From assembly GCA_024637035.1 (NCBI GenBank), contig JAGXFW010000022.1, positions 79,613 through 143,612 on the forward strand: a stretch of 64,000 nucleotides of DNA, written 5' to 3'. Source of the DNA: Actinomycetes bacterium (GTDB lineage Bacteria > Actinomycetota > Thermoleophilia > RBG-16-64-13). The position numbers and the translations under genes were made by a program. Shown here piece after piece: positions 8,561 through 17,002 of this stretch. The notes under the pieces are model-generated. The model saw nothing but the letters and a program-made list of their open reading frames with translations. It searched no databases and had not been told where the DNA came from. The stretch's first letter is position 1. Each line of letters starts with the position of its first letter.

Positions 8561-9475
8561 CTATCTCATGAGCGCCCGGGTGGCGGGGCTCTGGTTCGAG
8601 AGGGCAGAGGTGCGTATGTGCACCATCAGGGAGCGAGTGGCGACGGACGCGTAGCGGTCCCGATTCCGGATGAGGTTGAGATCTCGCGTGAGCGGCTCAG
8701 AGAACGGCACGAGCACGAGGGTTTCGTCGTCGGAGGGGCGGAAGGCCATCTTCGGCAGCACCGAGATACCGAGTTCATGCCGTACGAAACTCTTCACCGA
8801 GTCGAGGCTGCCGGTCTCGTACGCTACCTTCGGCTCGAAGCCCGCACGGCGACATGCTTCCGTCACATGGGGTCCGAGTGTGAACGCCCCTCCCAGCATG
8901 ACGAAGGGCTCGTCGGCCAGTTCGGCAAGAGACACCGACTCTCGCGCGGCGAGAACGTGGTGGGCGGGAACGACCAAGAGCAGACTCTCGGTGAGCAACG
9001 GGGTGACGTCGAGGTGTTCGGGTGAGATGGGATCGGCGACAATGGCCAGATCGGCCGAACCGTCGTGCACGGCCCGCTCCAGCGCGGCTGCGCCGCTTTC
9101 GAGGAGCGAGACCGCTACTCCCGGGAAGTTCCGGCTGAAGGACGCGAGGACCGAAGGCACGATATAGGCGGCGGCGCTCGGGATGCACCCGAGGCGCACG
9201 GTGCCGGTCATCACTCCCAGCCGGTCCTCCATGACGCTGGATGCTTCCTCGACCTTGAGCAGCACCGTCTGAGCCAGGGGAAGGAAGGTATGGCCATCGA
9301 CGGTGAGTGAGACCTTGCGGCTGGTGCGGTCAAAGAGGCGGGCGCCAAGTTCGTTCTCGAGCCGCTTGATCTGGTAGCTGAGCGCCGGCTGCGAGACGTG
9401 TAGCCGCGCGGCTGCTTCCGTGAAGTTCTTGGTGTCGGCGACCGCCGTGAAGTATCTGAGTTGCGTGAGTTCCAT
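8561..9475 (-). CDS. LysR-family transcriptional regulator
   Basis: The 304-residue protein has the N-terminal winged helix-turn-helix MELTQLRYFTAVADTKNFTE...LHVSQPALSYQIKRLE and a LysR substrate-binding domain from about residue 90 (TGTVRLGCIPSAAAYIVPSVL). The closest general resemblance is to CynR/CysB-like regulators, but the effector cannot be told. There is no divergent protein gene close by; the intergenic region opposite holds an inverted repeat and a structured-RNA candidate. It is followed after about 95 bp by the mini-SMC gene on the same strand. Confidence 0.92.
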   Translation of the reverse strand: MELTQLRYFTAVADTKNFTEAAARLHVSQPALSYQIKRLENELGARLFDRTSRKVSLTVDGHTFLPLAQTVLLKVEEASSVMEDRLGVMTGTVRLGCIPSAAAYIVPSVLASFSRNFPGVAVSLLESGAAALERAVHDGSADLAIVADPISPEHLDVTPLLTESLLLVVPAHHVLAARESVSLAELADEPFVMLGGAFTLGPHVTEACRRAGFEPKVAYETGSLDSVKSFVRHELGISVLPKMAFRPSDDETLVLVPFSEPLTRDLNLIRNRDRYASVATRSLMVHIRTSALSNQSPATRALMR

Positions 9476-9534
9476 GCTCGGCTCCCAGGCGAACGTGTAT
9501 CCAGATCATCCGTGAAAAGAGTGCCCCGCGGATG

Positions 9535-9558
9535 ATCCATCAATCGAAATGGATTATA
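9535..9558. promoter_or_regulatory. Candidate LysR operator and LysR -10 box
   Basis: ATCCAT (9535-9540) and ATGGAT (9549-9554) form an inverted repeat with an 8-base spacer, 60 bp upstream of the lysR start. It abuts a minus-strand TATAAT (9558-9553). This geometry fits an autorepressed LysR promoter. No good -35 is visible. Confidence 0.5.
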
Positions 9559-9586
9559 GCAAGCATAGGAACAATATATTGGACGA

Positions 9587-9733
9587 ATCGTGGGGCCGCG
9601 AGTACACTACGTAACAGCTGAGCACTGAATCACCGCGGCCCCCGGGATCCCCCCTCCCGCCCGCGCCAGGGCTCGGCAGTTTTCCCCGCAGTGTAGCCGG
9701 TCCTACCCCCTGGGACCGGCTATACTTCTTTTT
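9587..9733 (+). ncRNA. Candidate small structured RNA
   Basis: No protein is apparent here. A perfect 9-bp stem (9592-9600 with 9634-9642, GGGGCCGCG) encloses a 33-base loop, and the region ends in an intrinsic terminator followed by TCTTTTT. A plus-strand TATATT (9575-9580) lies just before it but has no recognisable -35. A plus-strand terminator with no plus-strand gene upstream is what suggests a separate transcript. It matches no RNA family I recognise. Confidence 0.3.
9690..9733 (+). terminator. Intrinsic terminator with T-tract
   Basis: The stem 9690-9703 (agtgtagccggtcc) pairs with 9713-9726 over 14 bp, with one G-T pair, and is followed by TCTTTTT. It is the most canonical rho-independent terminator in the window. 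It lies upstream of the promoter at 9814, so it ends a transcript that begins in the lysR intergenic region. Confidence 0.75.
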
Positions 9734-9784
9734 GTGGTTCCTCGTTGCGGTTCCTCTCTGCGGTTCCCCTATGCGGTTCCTCTT
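9733..9784. repeat. Four 13-bp tandem repeats
   Basis: GGTTCC recurs at 9736, 9749, 9762 and 9775, exactly every 13 bp, within units like TGCGGTTCCTCT. They lie between the terminator and the promoter of the gene at 9952. Confidence 0.6.
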
Positions 9785-9813
9785 CTCTCGCTCGCACTCT
9801 CGCACCAGGTTCT

Positions 9814-9842
9814 TTGACAGTCCGCCTGCGGGTAGGTAGCAT
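9814..9842 (+). promoter_or_regulatory. Promoter for the gene at 9952
   Basis: TTGACA (9814-9819), a 17-base spacer and TAGCAT (9837-9842). The -35 is perfect and the -10 is 4 of 6. It predicts a leader of about 100 bases before the ATG at 9952. Confidence 0.55.
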
Positions 9843-9951
9843 CGCGGCAGCCTTCAACGAACGAGTGAGCATCCACGAGCGGAGCACGGGTGCGAGTCGC
9901 GGTTGCGAGTCGCAGGCGTTTCCGTCCTAGCTTCCCGAGGGGGATCGGTCC

Positions 9952-10674
9952 ATGGCCATGTATGTGGAGTTGTTCGAGAGAGACCGCTACTACGGAGGGA
10001 TGCTCCGCGAGAGCCGCGAGGACGAGTTCGTGTCCAACGTGTTCGGCCCGCTTCGTAACTTCGAGACCACCACGTGGCTCGTAGAGCTTCTCGGCAAGGC
10101 GTTCCGCGGCGACGGCCACGAAGCGGCCATCGAGGGCGGCTACACGCTCGACTTCTGGAGACGGTTCGCGCCGCCGGTGGGTCGGGAGATCCCCGAGAAC
10201 GAGACCGAGGTCTCGTGCGTGATCCAGGCCGGTTCTGTCACCTTCCTCGTGATAGCCCGCTACTGGCACGAACTCAGCCGTCAGACCGCTCACGACGTGG
10301 AGCGCGACCAGGTGATCCGCACGTTCGACGCGGGCTACGCGGCGCTCGGTGATTCCTGCAGGGTGCTGGTGCTCACCAGCGACACGGAACCGCCCGACAT
10401 CGTGTCGCGCTACTGGAACGATCCGGAGCTCCTCGTCGCCAAGATGACAGATCCCCCGGAAGGTATTGCTCCGGAGGTCTTGGCTCGGAGTATCGGCTGG
10501 ACCAATTGGAGCGCGCTTCGTGAAGCGCTGGCGAGCCGGATCGGCGATACCCCTATCAACCTCACTCAGTGGAACTTCGCAAAAGACTTGGTGGCATACC
10601 TCGACCTTGTCTCCACGCGTGGACGGGGCTTGCTGGTGCGCGCCGGACAGGGTCACGCCGAAAGTGACGCCTGA
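9952..10674 (+). CDS. Hypothetical protein, possible degenerate PD-(D/E)XK fold
   Basis: 240 residues, soluble, with no signal peptide. I do not recognise the family with certainty. The middle (ETEVSCVIQAGSVTFLVIARYW, about 84-105, followed by a DQVIRTFDAGYAAL helix) has the strand-turn-strand-helix layout of restriction-like nucleases. The catalytic D and ExK positions, however, read as S and IAR, so the protein would be inactive as a nuclease; this comparison is by eye. GAGGGGG precedes the ATG. The next gene overlaps its 3' end, so the two are probably cotranscribed. Confidence 0.7.
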   Translation: MAMYVELFERDRYYGGMLRESREDEFVSNVFGPLRNFETTTWLVELLGKAFRGDGHEAAIEGGYTLDFWRRFAPPVGREIPENETEVSCVIQAGSVTFLVIARYWHELSRQTAHDVERDQVIRTFDAGYAALGDSCRVLVLTSDTEPPDIVSRYWNDPELLVAKMTDPPEGIAPEVLARSIGWTNWSALREALASRIGDTPINLTQWNFAKDLVAYLDLVSTRGRGLLVRAGQGHAESDA

Positions 10675-12505
10675 CTCAGTCGGCAGCGGGAAGTCGCCGG
10701 GACATCGAGGTCGGCCCGACCCCGACGAGCCGTACACCGTCTACCGCGGAGGTCGCGGCGTTCCGCCGGACCGGCGCAGGGTGGTTCGGCTCGCAACCAT
10801 CGGTGCAGCTATCCTGCTGACCGTGGCGGCCCTGGCGGCCGCCGTCACCTTCTTCGCGTTCCGCGGGGCGCGCGGAGATGACTCCAAGGCCGCCGGCACC
10901 TCTCTCAGCACCACCACGAGTCTGGCCGCGGCGGTTCCGGGCGAGGGAGGCAGCGGACCACCCTCCACGGCGCAGCCCGAACCCGTGGAAGAGCCGCCAC
11001 CGGGCGATCCGGCCCAGTTCTCTCCGATCAACACCTCGTTCGCCGGGCTGACCATGTTCCGGGGGAACTCGCACCGCTCGTACTACGGGGAAGGACCGGT
11101 GCCACAAGCGCCGCGCGTTCTGTGGCGCTTTCCCGAAGGCGGCGCGATGAGCTCGAGTTCTTCGGAGGGCGGCGAGTCCCGCATCTGGGCGGGCACCGGG
11201 TGGACGGGTCAGCCTGTGGTGTGGGAGCAGGACGGTTCCACTCGAGTGATGTTCGGGGCCTACGATCGCGCTGTTCACTTCCTTGATGCCGCGGACGGCT
11301 CACGGTTCCTCCCCGATCTTCCCACCGGTGACCTCATCAAGGGGTCGGTGGTGCTCGATCCCGACGGATATCCGCTGCTGTACTTCGGCTCTCGCGACAA
11401 CTACTACCGCGTGGTCGCTCTCGACCGCGCCGAGCCCGAGGTGCTGTGGAAGCTGGACGCCGCGTCGGTGCCGCACCCGGTGTGGAACAACGACTGGGAC
11501 TCGAGCGCGGTGATCGTGGGCGACTACTTGTTCGAGGGCGGTGAGAACAGCTACTTCTTCATCGTTCGCCTGAACCGTGGGTACGATGCATCAGGGAAGG
11601 TGACTGCGGCGCCCGAGGTGGTGCTGGCCTATCCCGCCTACGACCAGGAGCTCTTCTCGGCCATCGGGGACCGCACGGTGAGCATCGAGAACTCGCCGGC
11701 CGTGCACCTCGACCCCGAGCGCGGCGACAGGGTGTATTTCGCCAACGGCGGCGGCAGGGTGCTCGGCCTAGACATCAGTGCCTTGGGGCTCTCAGACGCG
11801 GGCTATGGTCCGGCCGGGCAGGCTCCCGGCACCTGGGAGCGTGGAGTAGTCGTTCCCGGTGCCCCGGGCGTCGAAAGGGCGGGCGACCCAGCCGGTTCGG
11901 GCGCTACCGCAGCGTCCCCATCCTCCCTGCCCCAGCCTGCCCCCGGCGCGGAGTTCCCCGTAGCCTTCAAGTTCTGGGGCGGGGACGATATCGACGCCTC
12001 GATCGTGATCGACGAGGAGGGCATGCTCTATGTCGCCGCGGAGCTCGAGCGGATGCTCCCGCGTGCGAAAGAGGTGGGCCAACTCTTCAAACTCGACCCG
12101 TATCGTGAGGGCGATCCTCTGGTATGGTCTGTGGCCGATCCGGCGCGGGGCGACAAGGGCGGCATCTGGGCCACGCCGGCCCTGCATGGGGAGATGCTGT
12201 ACGTGTCCACGCACACTGGGCGTCTGCTGGGCGTGGCTCGCAGAGATGGCGAGATCGTCTGGGAGAAGCCGTTCACGTACCACGCCTGGGGTTCGGCGGC
12301 GGTGGTGGACGACACGTTGATCGTGGGCGACACCGACGGGTGGATCCACGCCTACGACATCGCGGATCCTACGCTCGATCCGCCTGAGATCTGGAAGGTG
12401 AGCGTGCCCGGAGGCGGGGCTGTGGAGTCCACACCGGCTGTCTGGCGCGGGCGCATCTACGTGGGTTCGCGCAATGGGTACTTCTACTGCTTTGGAGACG
12501 GATGA
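10664..12505 (+). CDS. Membrane-anchored PQQ-like beta-propeller protein
   Basis: One transmembrane segment (LATIGAAILLTVAALAAAVTFF, around residues 44-65) is followed by a Thr/Pro/Glu-rich linker and then an extracytoplasmic domain with repeated blades typical of PQQ-like (pyrrolo-quinoline quinone) propellers (for example VFGAYDRAVHFLDAADG, IYVGSRNGYFYCFGDG). The likely start is GTG 10664, overlapping the end of the previous gene; in-frame codons further upstream lie inside that gene. A Pro/Ala/Ser-rich insert (about residues 385-425) splits the propeller. The ligand is unknown; such proteins can be outer-face assembly factors, sensors or dehydrogenase-like domains. The stop overlaps the next start (ATGA). 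Confidence 0.8.
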   Translation: MTPDSVGSGKSPGHRGRPDPDEPYTVYRGGRGVPPDRRRVVRLATIGAAILLTVAALAAAVTFFAFRGARGDDSKAAGTSLSTTTSLAAAVPGEGGSGPPSTAQPEPVEEPPPGDPAQFSPINTSFAGLTMFRGNSHRSYYGEGPVPQAPRVLWRFPEGGAMSSSSSEGGESRIWAGTGWTGQPVVWEQDGSTRVMFGAYDRAVHFLDAADGSRFLPDLPTGDLIKGSVVLDPDGYPLLYFGSRDNYYRVVALDRAEPEVLWKLDAASVPHPVWNNDWDSSAVIVGDYLFEGGENSYFFIVRLNRGYDASGKVTAAPEVVLAYPAYDQELFSAIGDRTVSIENSPAVHLDPERGDRVYFANGGGRVLGLDISALGLSDAGYGPAGQAPGTWERGVVVPGAPGVERAGDPAGSGATAASPSSLPQPAPGAEFPVAFKFWGGDDIDASIVIDEEGMLYVAAELERMLPRAKEVGQLFKLDPYREGDPLVWSVADPARGDKGGIWATPALHGEMLYVSTHTGRLLGVARRDGEIVWEKPFTYHAWGSAAVVDDTLIVGDTDGWIHAYDIADPTLDPPEIWKVSVPGGGAVESTPAVWRGRIYVGSRNGYFYCFGDG

Positions 12506-13338
12506 TGGAACCGGTAGTCATTACCGCGGCGATAGTGGGAGCCGAAGTCACGCTCGAGCAGTTGCCGCATCTGCCCGTGACGACGGAACAGATCGCGCGC
12601 GCAGCCGCGGAAGCGGCCGCCGCCGGAGCCACCGTGATCCATTTGCACGTTCGCGACGTAGCCGGGGCGCCCACGCAAGACGCGGGCCGGTTCCGAGAGG
12701 CCATCCTCGCCATACGTGAGAGCTGCGAGGTGATCGTACAGGTGTCCACGGGCGGCGCCATGGGCATGACTCCCGAGGAACGCCTGCAGCCGGTCACCCA
12801 CCTTGACGGCGCTGCCCGCCCAGACATGGCTTCGCTCACCACCGGAAGCTGCAATTTTGGCGATGAGGTCTTCCTGAACCCTGGGCATGATGTCGAGATG
12901 TTCGCCCGGGCGATGCGCGACCGCGGCATCCGGCCGGAGGTGGAGGTGTTCGAAGCGGGCATGATCGCGGCCGCCCAGCGCTTGGCGTCGGCCGACATCC
13001 TGGAGGAGCCTCTGCACTTCAACCTGGTGATGGGCGTGCCCGGAGCGATCCCGGCGACGATCCCGCATGCGGTCCACCTCGTGGAGTCGCTGCCGACGGG
13101 CGCCACGTGGACGGTGTCGGGCATCGGGCGGGGGCAGACGGCCATGGCGGCATTCGGGCTGTTGGCCGGCGGCCACGTGCGCACGGGCCTCGAGGACAAT
13201 ATCTACTACCGACGGGGGCAGCTGGCCGAGAGCAACGCCCAACTGGTGGAGCGGGTCGCGCGACTCGCCGCAGAGTTCGACCGGCCGGTCGCGACGATCG
13301 CCGAGGCGCGACGCATCTTCAGAGTCGGAGTCGCTTGA
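12502..13338 (+). CDS. BKACE family beta-keto acid cleavage enzyme
   Basis: Members of this family (Pfam DUF849, prototype 3-keto-5-aminohexanoate cleavage enzyme Kce) cleave a beta-keto acid with acetyl-CoA to a CoA ester and acetoacetate. The zinc ligands are in HLHVRD; counted from the second Met they fall at His46 and His48, as in Kce. The C-terminal GLEDNIYYRRG block supplies the third ligand, Glu. The length of 278 is normal. Substrate cannot be read from sequence, and the lysine fermentation partners kdd and kal are absent here, so I do not assign kce. It overlaps the propeller gene by four bases. Confidence 0.9.
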   Translation: MMEPVVITAAIVGAEVTLEQLPHLPVTTEQIARAAAEAAAAGATVIHLHVRDVAGAPTQDAGRFREAILAIRESCEVIVQVSTGGAMGMTPEERLQPVTHLDGAARPDMASLTTGSCNFGDEVFLNPGHDVEMFARAMRDRGIRPEVEVFEAGMIAAAQRLASADILEEPLHFNLVMGVPGAIPATIPHAVHLVESLPTGATWTVSGIGRGQTAMAAFGLLAGGHVRTGLEDNIYYRRGQLAESNAQLVERVARLAAEFDRPVATIAEARRIFRVGVA

Positions 13339-13393
13339 GCCGACTTCGCGTCGCCTCCGGCGGGCCCGTGCCGAGGTCGGACAGGTATCGCCC

Positions 13394-13774
13394 CTAAGTG
13401 GACGGCCCGGCGCTGCGATATTCTCCTGAGACGCTGGCAAAGCGCCACGTGCCGATGCCATCCCTTATGTAGACCACGGTCGAACGGCCTCTGTAGAGTC
13501 TGCCGTCGCCTATGTCTTTGAGTTCCATGACGACTACGAACTCGGCGCGGTCGTCGGTCAGGCTCTGGTCGTCGATATAGAAATCAAGGAACTCGTCCGG
13601 GTGTTCGAAGACCCATTCGCCCAGATGTGGGTCGACTATCGACTCCCCGATCAGGTCTTGCATTATTCGGGCAGCGTCGGGGAGGGTGTCATCCGAGCCA
13701 CATGATGCCACTACCGCCATTACGCTGAACGCGAGGACGAAGGCTATTCCACATGTCAGTGCTCGCCGGTTCAC
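13394..13774 (-). CDS. Small putative lipoprotein
   Basis: 126 residues starting at GTG 13774 behind a G-rich ribosome site. A hydrophobic N-terminus ends in the lipobox VASC (Cys about residue 25), so the protein should be exported and lipidated. The mature part is acidic, with two predicted beta-rich stretches (RAEFVVVMELKD, GRSTVVYIRDG), and resembles no family I can name. Confidence 0.7.
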   Translation of the reverse strand: MNRRALTCGIAFVLAFSVMAVVASCGSDDTLPDAARIMQDLIGESIVDPHLGEWVFEHPDEFLDFYIDDQSLTDDRAEFVVVMELKDIGDGRLYRGRSTVVYIRDGIGTWRFASVSGEYRSAGPST

Positions 13775-13862
13775 TCTGCCCCCCCGATCGGTTCACGTTC
13801 CTGAATGCGCATCCATGTCAATGCTGCCGGGCGAGAATCCCCCGTCGCCGGCCCGGTGACCT

Positions 13863-14303
13863 CTACCGCCTGAGCACGAGCATCCCGCCCACCACCAGCA
13901 GGAAGATCCCCAGCGCGCGGTACCACGATACTCCCATCTGAGCCACGCCGAACCACCCGAAACGATCGATCAGCACCCCGCCCGTGAGTTGTCCGGCGAT
14001 GATGCCGGCGAGCAGGGCTGTGGCACCCACCCTTGGCAGGAGGACAATGGTGGACCAAACGAACAGCGCACCGACAAACCCGCCGGTGAGTTGCCACCAG
14101 GGGGCACTGCGCACGGCCGTGAAGCCACCCCCGCCCGCGAGCAACGCCACTGCGAGAAGTGCCACGGTGCCCACGGCGAAACTGATGGTGGCGGCTTCGA
14201 ACGACCCTGTCCGCCTGGCCAGAGCCGCATTTATGGGGGGCTGCATCGCGCCGGTCACTCCCACGGCGAACATGGCCGCACCCAGCAGGTATCGAGTCAA
14301 CAT
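13863..14303 (-). CDS. DMT-superfamily (YdcZ/DUF606) membrane transporter
   Basis: 146 residues with about five transmembrane helices. The N-terminal GAAMFAVGVTGAMQPPINAALARRTGSF and the central PWWQLTGGFVGALFVW are characteristic of the DUF606 half-size DMT transporters, which usually dimerise. The substrate is unknown. It is divergent from the PLP enzyme gene at 14501. Confidence 0.85.
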   Translation of the reverse strand: MLTRYLLGAAMFAVGVTGAMQPPINAALARRTGSFEAATISFAVGTVALLAVALLAGGGGFTAVRSAPWWQLTGGFVGALFVWSTIVLLPRVGATALLAGIIAGQLTGGVLIDRFGWFGVAQMGVSWYRALGIFLLVVGGMLVLRR

Positions 14304-14406
14304 GAGATGGTCCCTTTCCTTGGACGGGAGTCGATCAACCTATCGTGCGCGCTGCGAAGGTCCGGGTCAAGGCTGCCTTCCCGCACGATTCAACGGGGTC
14401 GGCTCG

Positions 14407-14435
14407 CTGCCATTCCTTCTGGTGTTCTCTATAAT
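14407..14435 (+). promoter_or_regulatory. Promoter of the trans-sulfuration-type gene
   Basis: CTGCCA (14407-14412), a 17-base spacer and a perfect TATAAT (14430-14435). This leaves a leader of about 60 bases that includes a small GCCCGG/CCGGGC hairpin. Confidence 0.6.
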
Positions 14436-14500
14436 GCCCGGACCGGGCGCCTTCGGGTGGCGTCGGGATGGGGGGAACGACGTATCGGAGGTCCGCGATC

Positions 14501-15637
14501 ATGCGCAAGGACACTGCAGCCGTGCACGTGGGGGTAGCGCAAGACACTGCCTTCAACTCGGTGACAACGCCCATCTACCCGTCGTCTACCTTCGCGTTCG
14601 ATCGCGTGGGCGAGACCCGGGGCTACGACTACACGCGAAGTGGGAATCCCACGCGCACGGCGCTCGAACAGAATCTGGCCGCGCTCGAGGGCGGCACGTT
14701 CGCGCGCGCCACCTGCACCGGCATGGCCGCCGTCTCCACCGCGCTCTTCCTGCTGTCGGCGGGCGACCACGTGATAGCGGGCAACGACATCTATGGCGGC
14801 AGCTATCGCCTGTTCGAGTCGGTGATGCCCCGATTCGGGCTGACCTTCTCGTTCGTGGACATGCGCGACGAGACGGAGGTCCGCGCGGCCATCCGTTCCG
14901 AGACGCGCATGCTCTGGATCGAGACACCCTCCAACCCGCTGCTGAATGTCGTGGACATCGCGGCCATGGTCGCCATCGCGCGCGAGCACGGTCTGATCAC
15001 GGTCGCCGACAACACGTTCCTCAGCCCCTACTTCCAGCGGCCGCTCGACCTGGGGGTGGATCTCGTGCTTCACTCCACCACCAAGTACCTGAACGGCCAC
15101 AGCGACGTGGTCGGCGGGGTGCTGATCACGAGCCGCGACGACATCGGGCAGGAGATCAGTCACCTGGTGAACTCGATGGGCCTGGCCAACTCGCCCTTCG
15201 ATGCGTGGTTGGTGCTTCGCGGTGTCAAGACGCTCGGGCCGCGCATGCGGGCGCACGAGCGCAACGCCGCCGCGGTCGCCCGCTTCCTCAAGGGGCACCC
15301 CAAGTCGCTGCGCACGTACTATCCAGGCCTCGCGGACCATCCCGACCACGAGTTGGCCAAGCGACAGCAGACGGGGTTCGGAGGCATGGTGAGCTTCGAC
15401 CTCGATGTCGACGCGATTAACCCCGACGAGTTCTTCTCGCGGCTCCGCGTTTTCATTCTTGCCGAGTCGCTGGGGGGAGTGGAGTCGCTCGTGGAGCAGC
15501 CGTGGACCATGAGTCACGCCGGTATGAGCGAGGAGGCCCGTAGGGCCGCCGGCATCTCGCCGGGCACCATGCGCCTCTCGGTGGGTATAGAGGACCCGGA
15601 GGACCTCCTGCACGACCTGGCCGGCGCGCTGGGGTGA
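14501..15637 (+). CDS. Cys/Met metabolism PLP enzyme (cystathionine gamma-synthase/lyase type)
   Basis: A PLP-dependent trans-sulfuration enzyme. It starts at ATG 14501 with GGAGG 9 bases upstream, giving 378 residues, the normal length. YDYTRSGNPTR near the N-terminus, ATCTGMAAVSTAL, and the PLP lysine motif HSTTKYLNGHSDVVGG are all present. By sequence it could be cystathionine gamma-synthase (metB), gamma-lyase, beta-lyase or O-acetylhomoserine sulfhydrylase-like; these cannot be separated by eye and no other methionine gene is adjacent. Confidence 0.92.
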   Translation: MRKDTAAVHVGVAQDTAFNSVTTPIYPSSTFAFDRVGETRGYDYTRSGNPTRTALEQNLAALEGGTFARATCTGMAAVSTALFLLSAGDHVIAGNDIYGGSYRLFESVMPRFGLTFSFVDMRDETEVRAAIRSETRMLWIETPSNPLLNVVDIAAMVAIAREHGLITVADNTFLSPYFQRPLDLGVDLVLHSTTKYLNGHSDVVGGVLITSRDDIGQEISHLVNSMGLANSPFDAWLVLRGVKTLGPRMRAHERNAAAVARFLKGHPKSLRTYYPGLADHPDHELAKRQQTGFGGMVSFDLDVDAINPDEFFSRLRVFILAESLGGVESLVEQPWTMSHAGMSEEARRAAGISPGTMRLSVGIEDPEDLLHDLAGALG

Positions 15638-15874
15638 GGGCCCAGCCCCGCGCTGCCGATCGGCCCCGGTCTGCCGATGGCGTTCGCGGGTGGGCACTGC
15701 CCAGGGTAGGCCGTCGGAGTGCGACACGCGGCCCGGGGTCGGCGCCGCATCCTCACACGAACTTCATGAGTATCAGGCACAATCGACAGGGCAGCATGAT
15801 CGGCGAGAACAACACGGTGCCGGAGTCCCGTGGGGCCTCCCGGCTCCCGGCGACCTAGGAAGGACTCGATACAC
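15638..15874. other. 237-bp gap, nothing recognisable
   Basis: No convincing gene, promoter box or hairpin was seen between the PLP enzyme and the SHOCT gene. Confidence 0.5.
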
Positions 15875-16183
15875 ATGAACTACGGTGTCTTCGAACTCGG
15901 GGCGGGGATGATCGGCCTCTTCTTGATGGCCGCGTTCTGGATCGCGATCATCGTGGGTGTCGTTCTGCTGGTCAAAGCTCTGATCCGGCGCGACGAGCGC
16001 AGTGATGCGCGGGATCGACAGGCGGCTTCGACTGCAAGCCCGCCGGCGCCAGGGTATCCGCTGCCGGCGGCCGCACCTGCGCGACCGAGTGCCGATGCCC
16101 TGCGTATCCTCGAGGAACGGTACGCACGCGGCGACATCGACCGCGAGGACTTCCTGGCACGAAAGGCCGACCTCACCGCCTGA
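15875..16183 (+). CDS. SHOCT-domain membrane protein
   Basis: 102 residues from ATG 15875 (AGGAAGGA upstream; an upstream in-frame ATG at 15830 gives an unlikely basic leader). One transmembrane helix (MIGLFLMAAFWIAIIVGVVLL) precedes a short variable linker and a C-terminal SHOCT motif (ADALRILEERYARGDIDREDF). SHOCT proteins are small membrane proteins with oligomerising C-termini; the role is unknown. Confidence 0.85.
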   Translation: MNYGVFELGAGMIGLFLMAAFWIAIIVGVVLLVKALIRRDERSDARDRQAASTASPPAPGYPLPAAAPARPSADALRILEERYARGDIDREDFLARKADLTA

Positions 16184-16210
16184 CGCGAAAGGCCGACCTC
16201 ACCGCCTGAC
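16159..16210. repeat. 26-bp tandem duplication across a stop codon
   Basis: cgaaaggccgacctcaccgc occurs at 16160 and again 26 bp later, so the last codons of the SHOCT gene and its stop are duplicated outside the gene. It is a recent replication-slippage type duplication. Confidence 0.8.
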
Positions 16211-16284
16211 GCGGCGGGCCTCAGCCGGCTTTCCAAGACCGTCTCTCGCCGCCGCGCGCGTGACTCACCGTGCCCGGTTTTGCT

Positions 16285-16327
16285 TTGCGGGCGCCCCTTC
16301 TGATACCATATAACCGTGTAAACGGTT
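16285..16327 (+). promoter_or_regulatory. ars promoter with overlapping ArsR operator
   Basis: TTGCGG (16285-16290), an 18-base spacer and TATAAC (16309-16314). AACCGT-GTAA-ACGGTT (16312-16327) is a perfect 6+6 inverted repeat overlapping the -10 box. Occupation by ArsR would block RNA polymerase. Confidence 0.65.
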
Positions 16328-16349
16328 GTACGAGTAGAAGGGACCGCGA

Positions 16350-16709
16350 ATGCGAGATGTGGCCGGCCTGTTCAAGGCTCTCGCCGACGAGACGCGACTG
16401 GAGATGTTGGCGCTCCTGGTGCAACGTGAAGAGCTCTGCGTCTGCCGGTTCGAGGAAGCGCTCGACATCACGCAGTCGAAAGCCTCGCGTCACCTGCGCT
16501 ATCTCCTGAACGCCGGCCTGGTGTCCGATCGCCGCGACGGCGTGTGGGTGCACTATCGCATCGCCTCCGACCTCCCGACCGAGCAGGCAGAGTTGCTCAG
16601 AGCCCTGCCGCTGATCCTGGGCGAGGGTCGGATGGAGCAAGCCGTCCAGCGCCTGGCTCCGGGCGACGAATCCAGAGAAAAGCAGGCGGCGGAGACGTGC
16701 GCCCCGTGA
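16350..16709 (+). CDS. arsR: ArsR-family metalloregulator
   Basis: A 119-residue winged-helix repressor. ALADETRLEMLALL is the usual N-terminal signature, ELCVC (C30, C32) is the classical arsenite-binding pair, and QSKASRHLRYLLNAGLV is the recognition helix. A further Cys lies near the C-terminus (C117), which may serve as the third ligand. It heads a five-gene operon and has a palindrome over its promoter, so it is expected to autorepress until arsenite binds. Confidence 0.93.
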   Translation: MRDVAGLFKALADETRLEMLALLVQREELCVCRFEEALDITQSKASRHLRYLLNAGLVSDRRDGVWVHYRIASDLPTEQAELLRALPLILGEGRMEQAVQRLAPGDESREKQAAETCAP

Positions 16710-16756
16710 TCGATAGTCCGAAGACCCCTAACAAGCACTCGAGAGAGGCGGTAAAC

Positions 16757-17002
16757 GTGGAGATCAAGGTGCTGGGTACGGGATGCGCTAAGTGCGAACA
16801 GCTCTACGAGACGACCCGTTCGGCCCTCGAACAGGCGGGCATGGACCCGGGCCAAGTGGTCAAGGTGGTGGACATCGACGAGATCCTCGCTCACGGGGTG
16901 ATGATGACCCCTGCCCTGGTCATCGACGGCGAAGTCAAATCCACGGGCAAGGTGCCGAACGCCGCTCAGATCGCCGCATGGGTTGGTCAGGCCGCCGGCT
17001 GA
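16757..17002 (+). CDS. Small thioredoxin/glutaredoxin-like protein (CxxC)
   Basis: 81 residues starting at GTG 16757 with GAGAGAGGCGG upstream. LGTGCAKCEQLYETT gives a CAKC redox motif (C10, C13), followed by MMTPALVIDGEVKSTGKVP with the cis-Pro of the thioredoxin fold. It belongs to the MTH895/TM0996-like redox-active disulfide family, often found beside ArsP-type permeases. It overlaps the permease start by one base (TGATG). A role in reducing or handing over arsenicals is inferred from context. Confidence 0.88.
   Translation: MEIKVLGTGCAKCEQLYETTRSALEQAGMDPGQVVKVVDIDEILAHGVMMTPALVIDGEVKSTGKVPNAAQIAAWVGQAAG

Noticed and set aside
10466..10663. N-terminal extension of the propeller protein back to 10466
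   Set aside because: It lies wholly inside the preceding gene and reads as Arg-rich, motif-free sequence; GTG 10664 is the better start.
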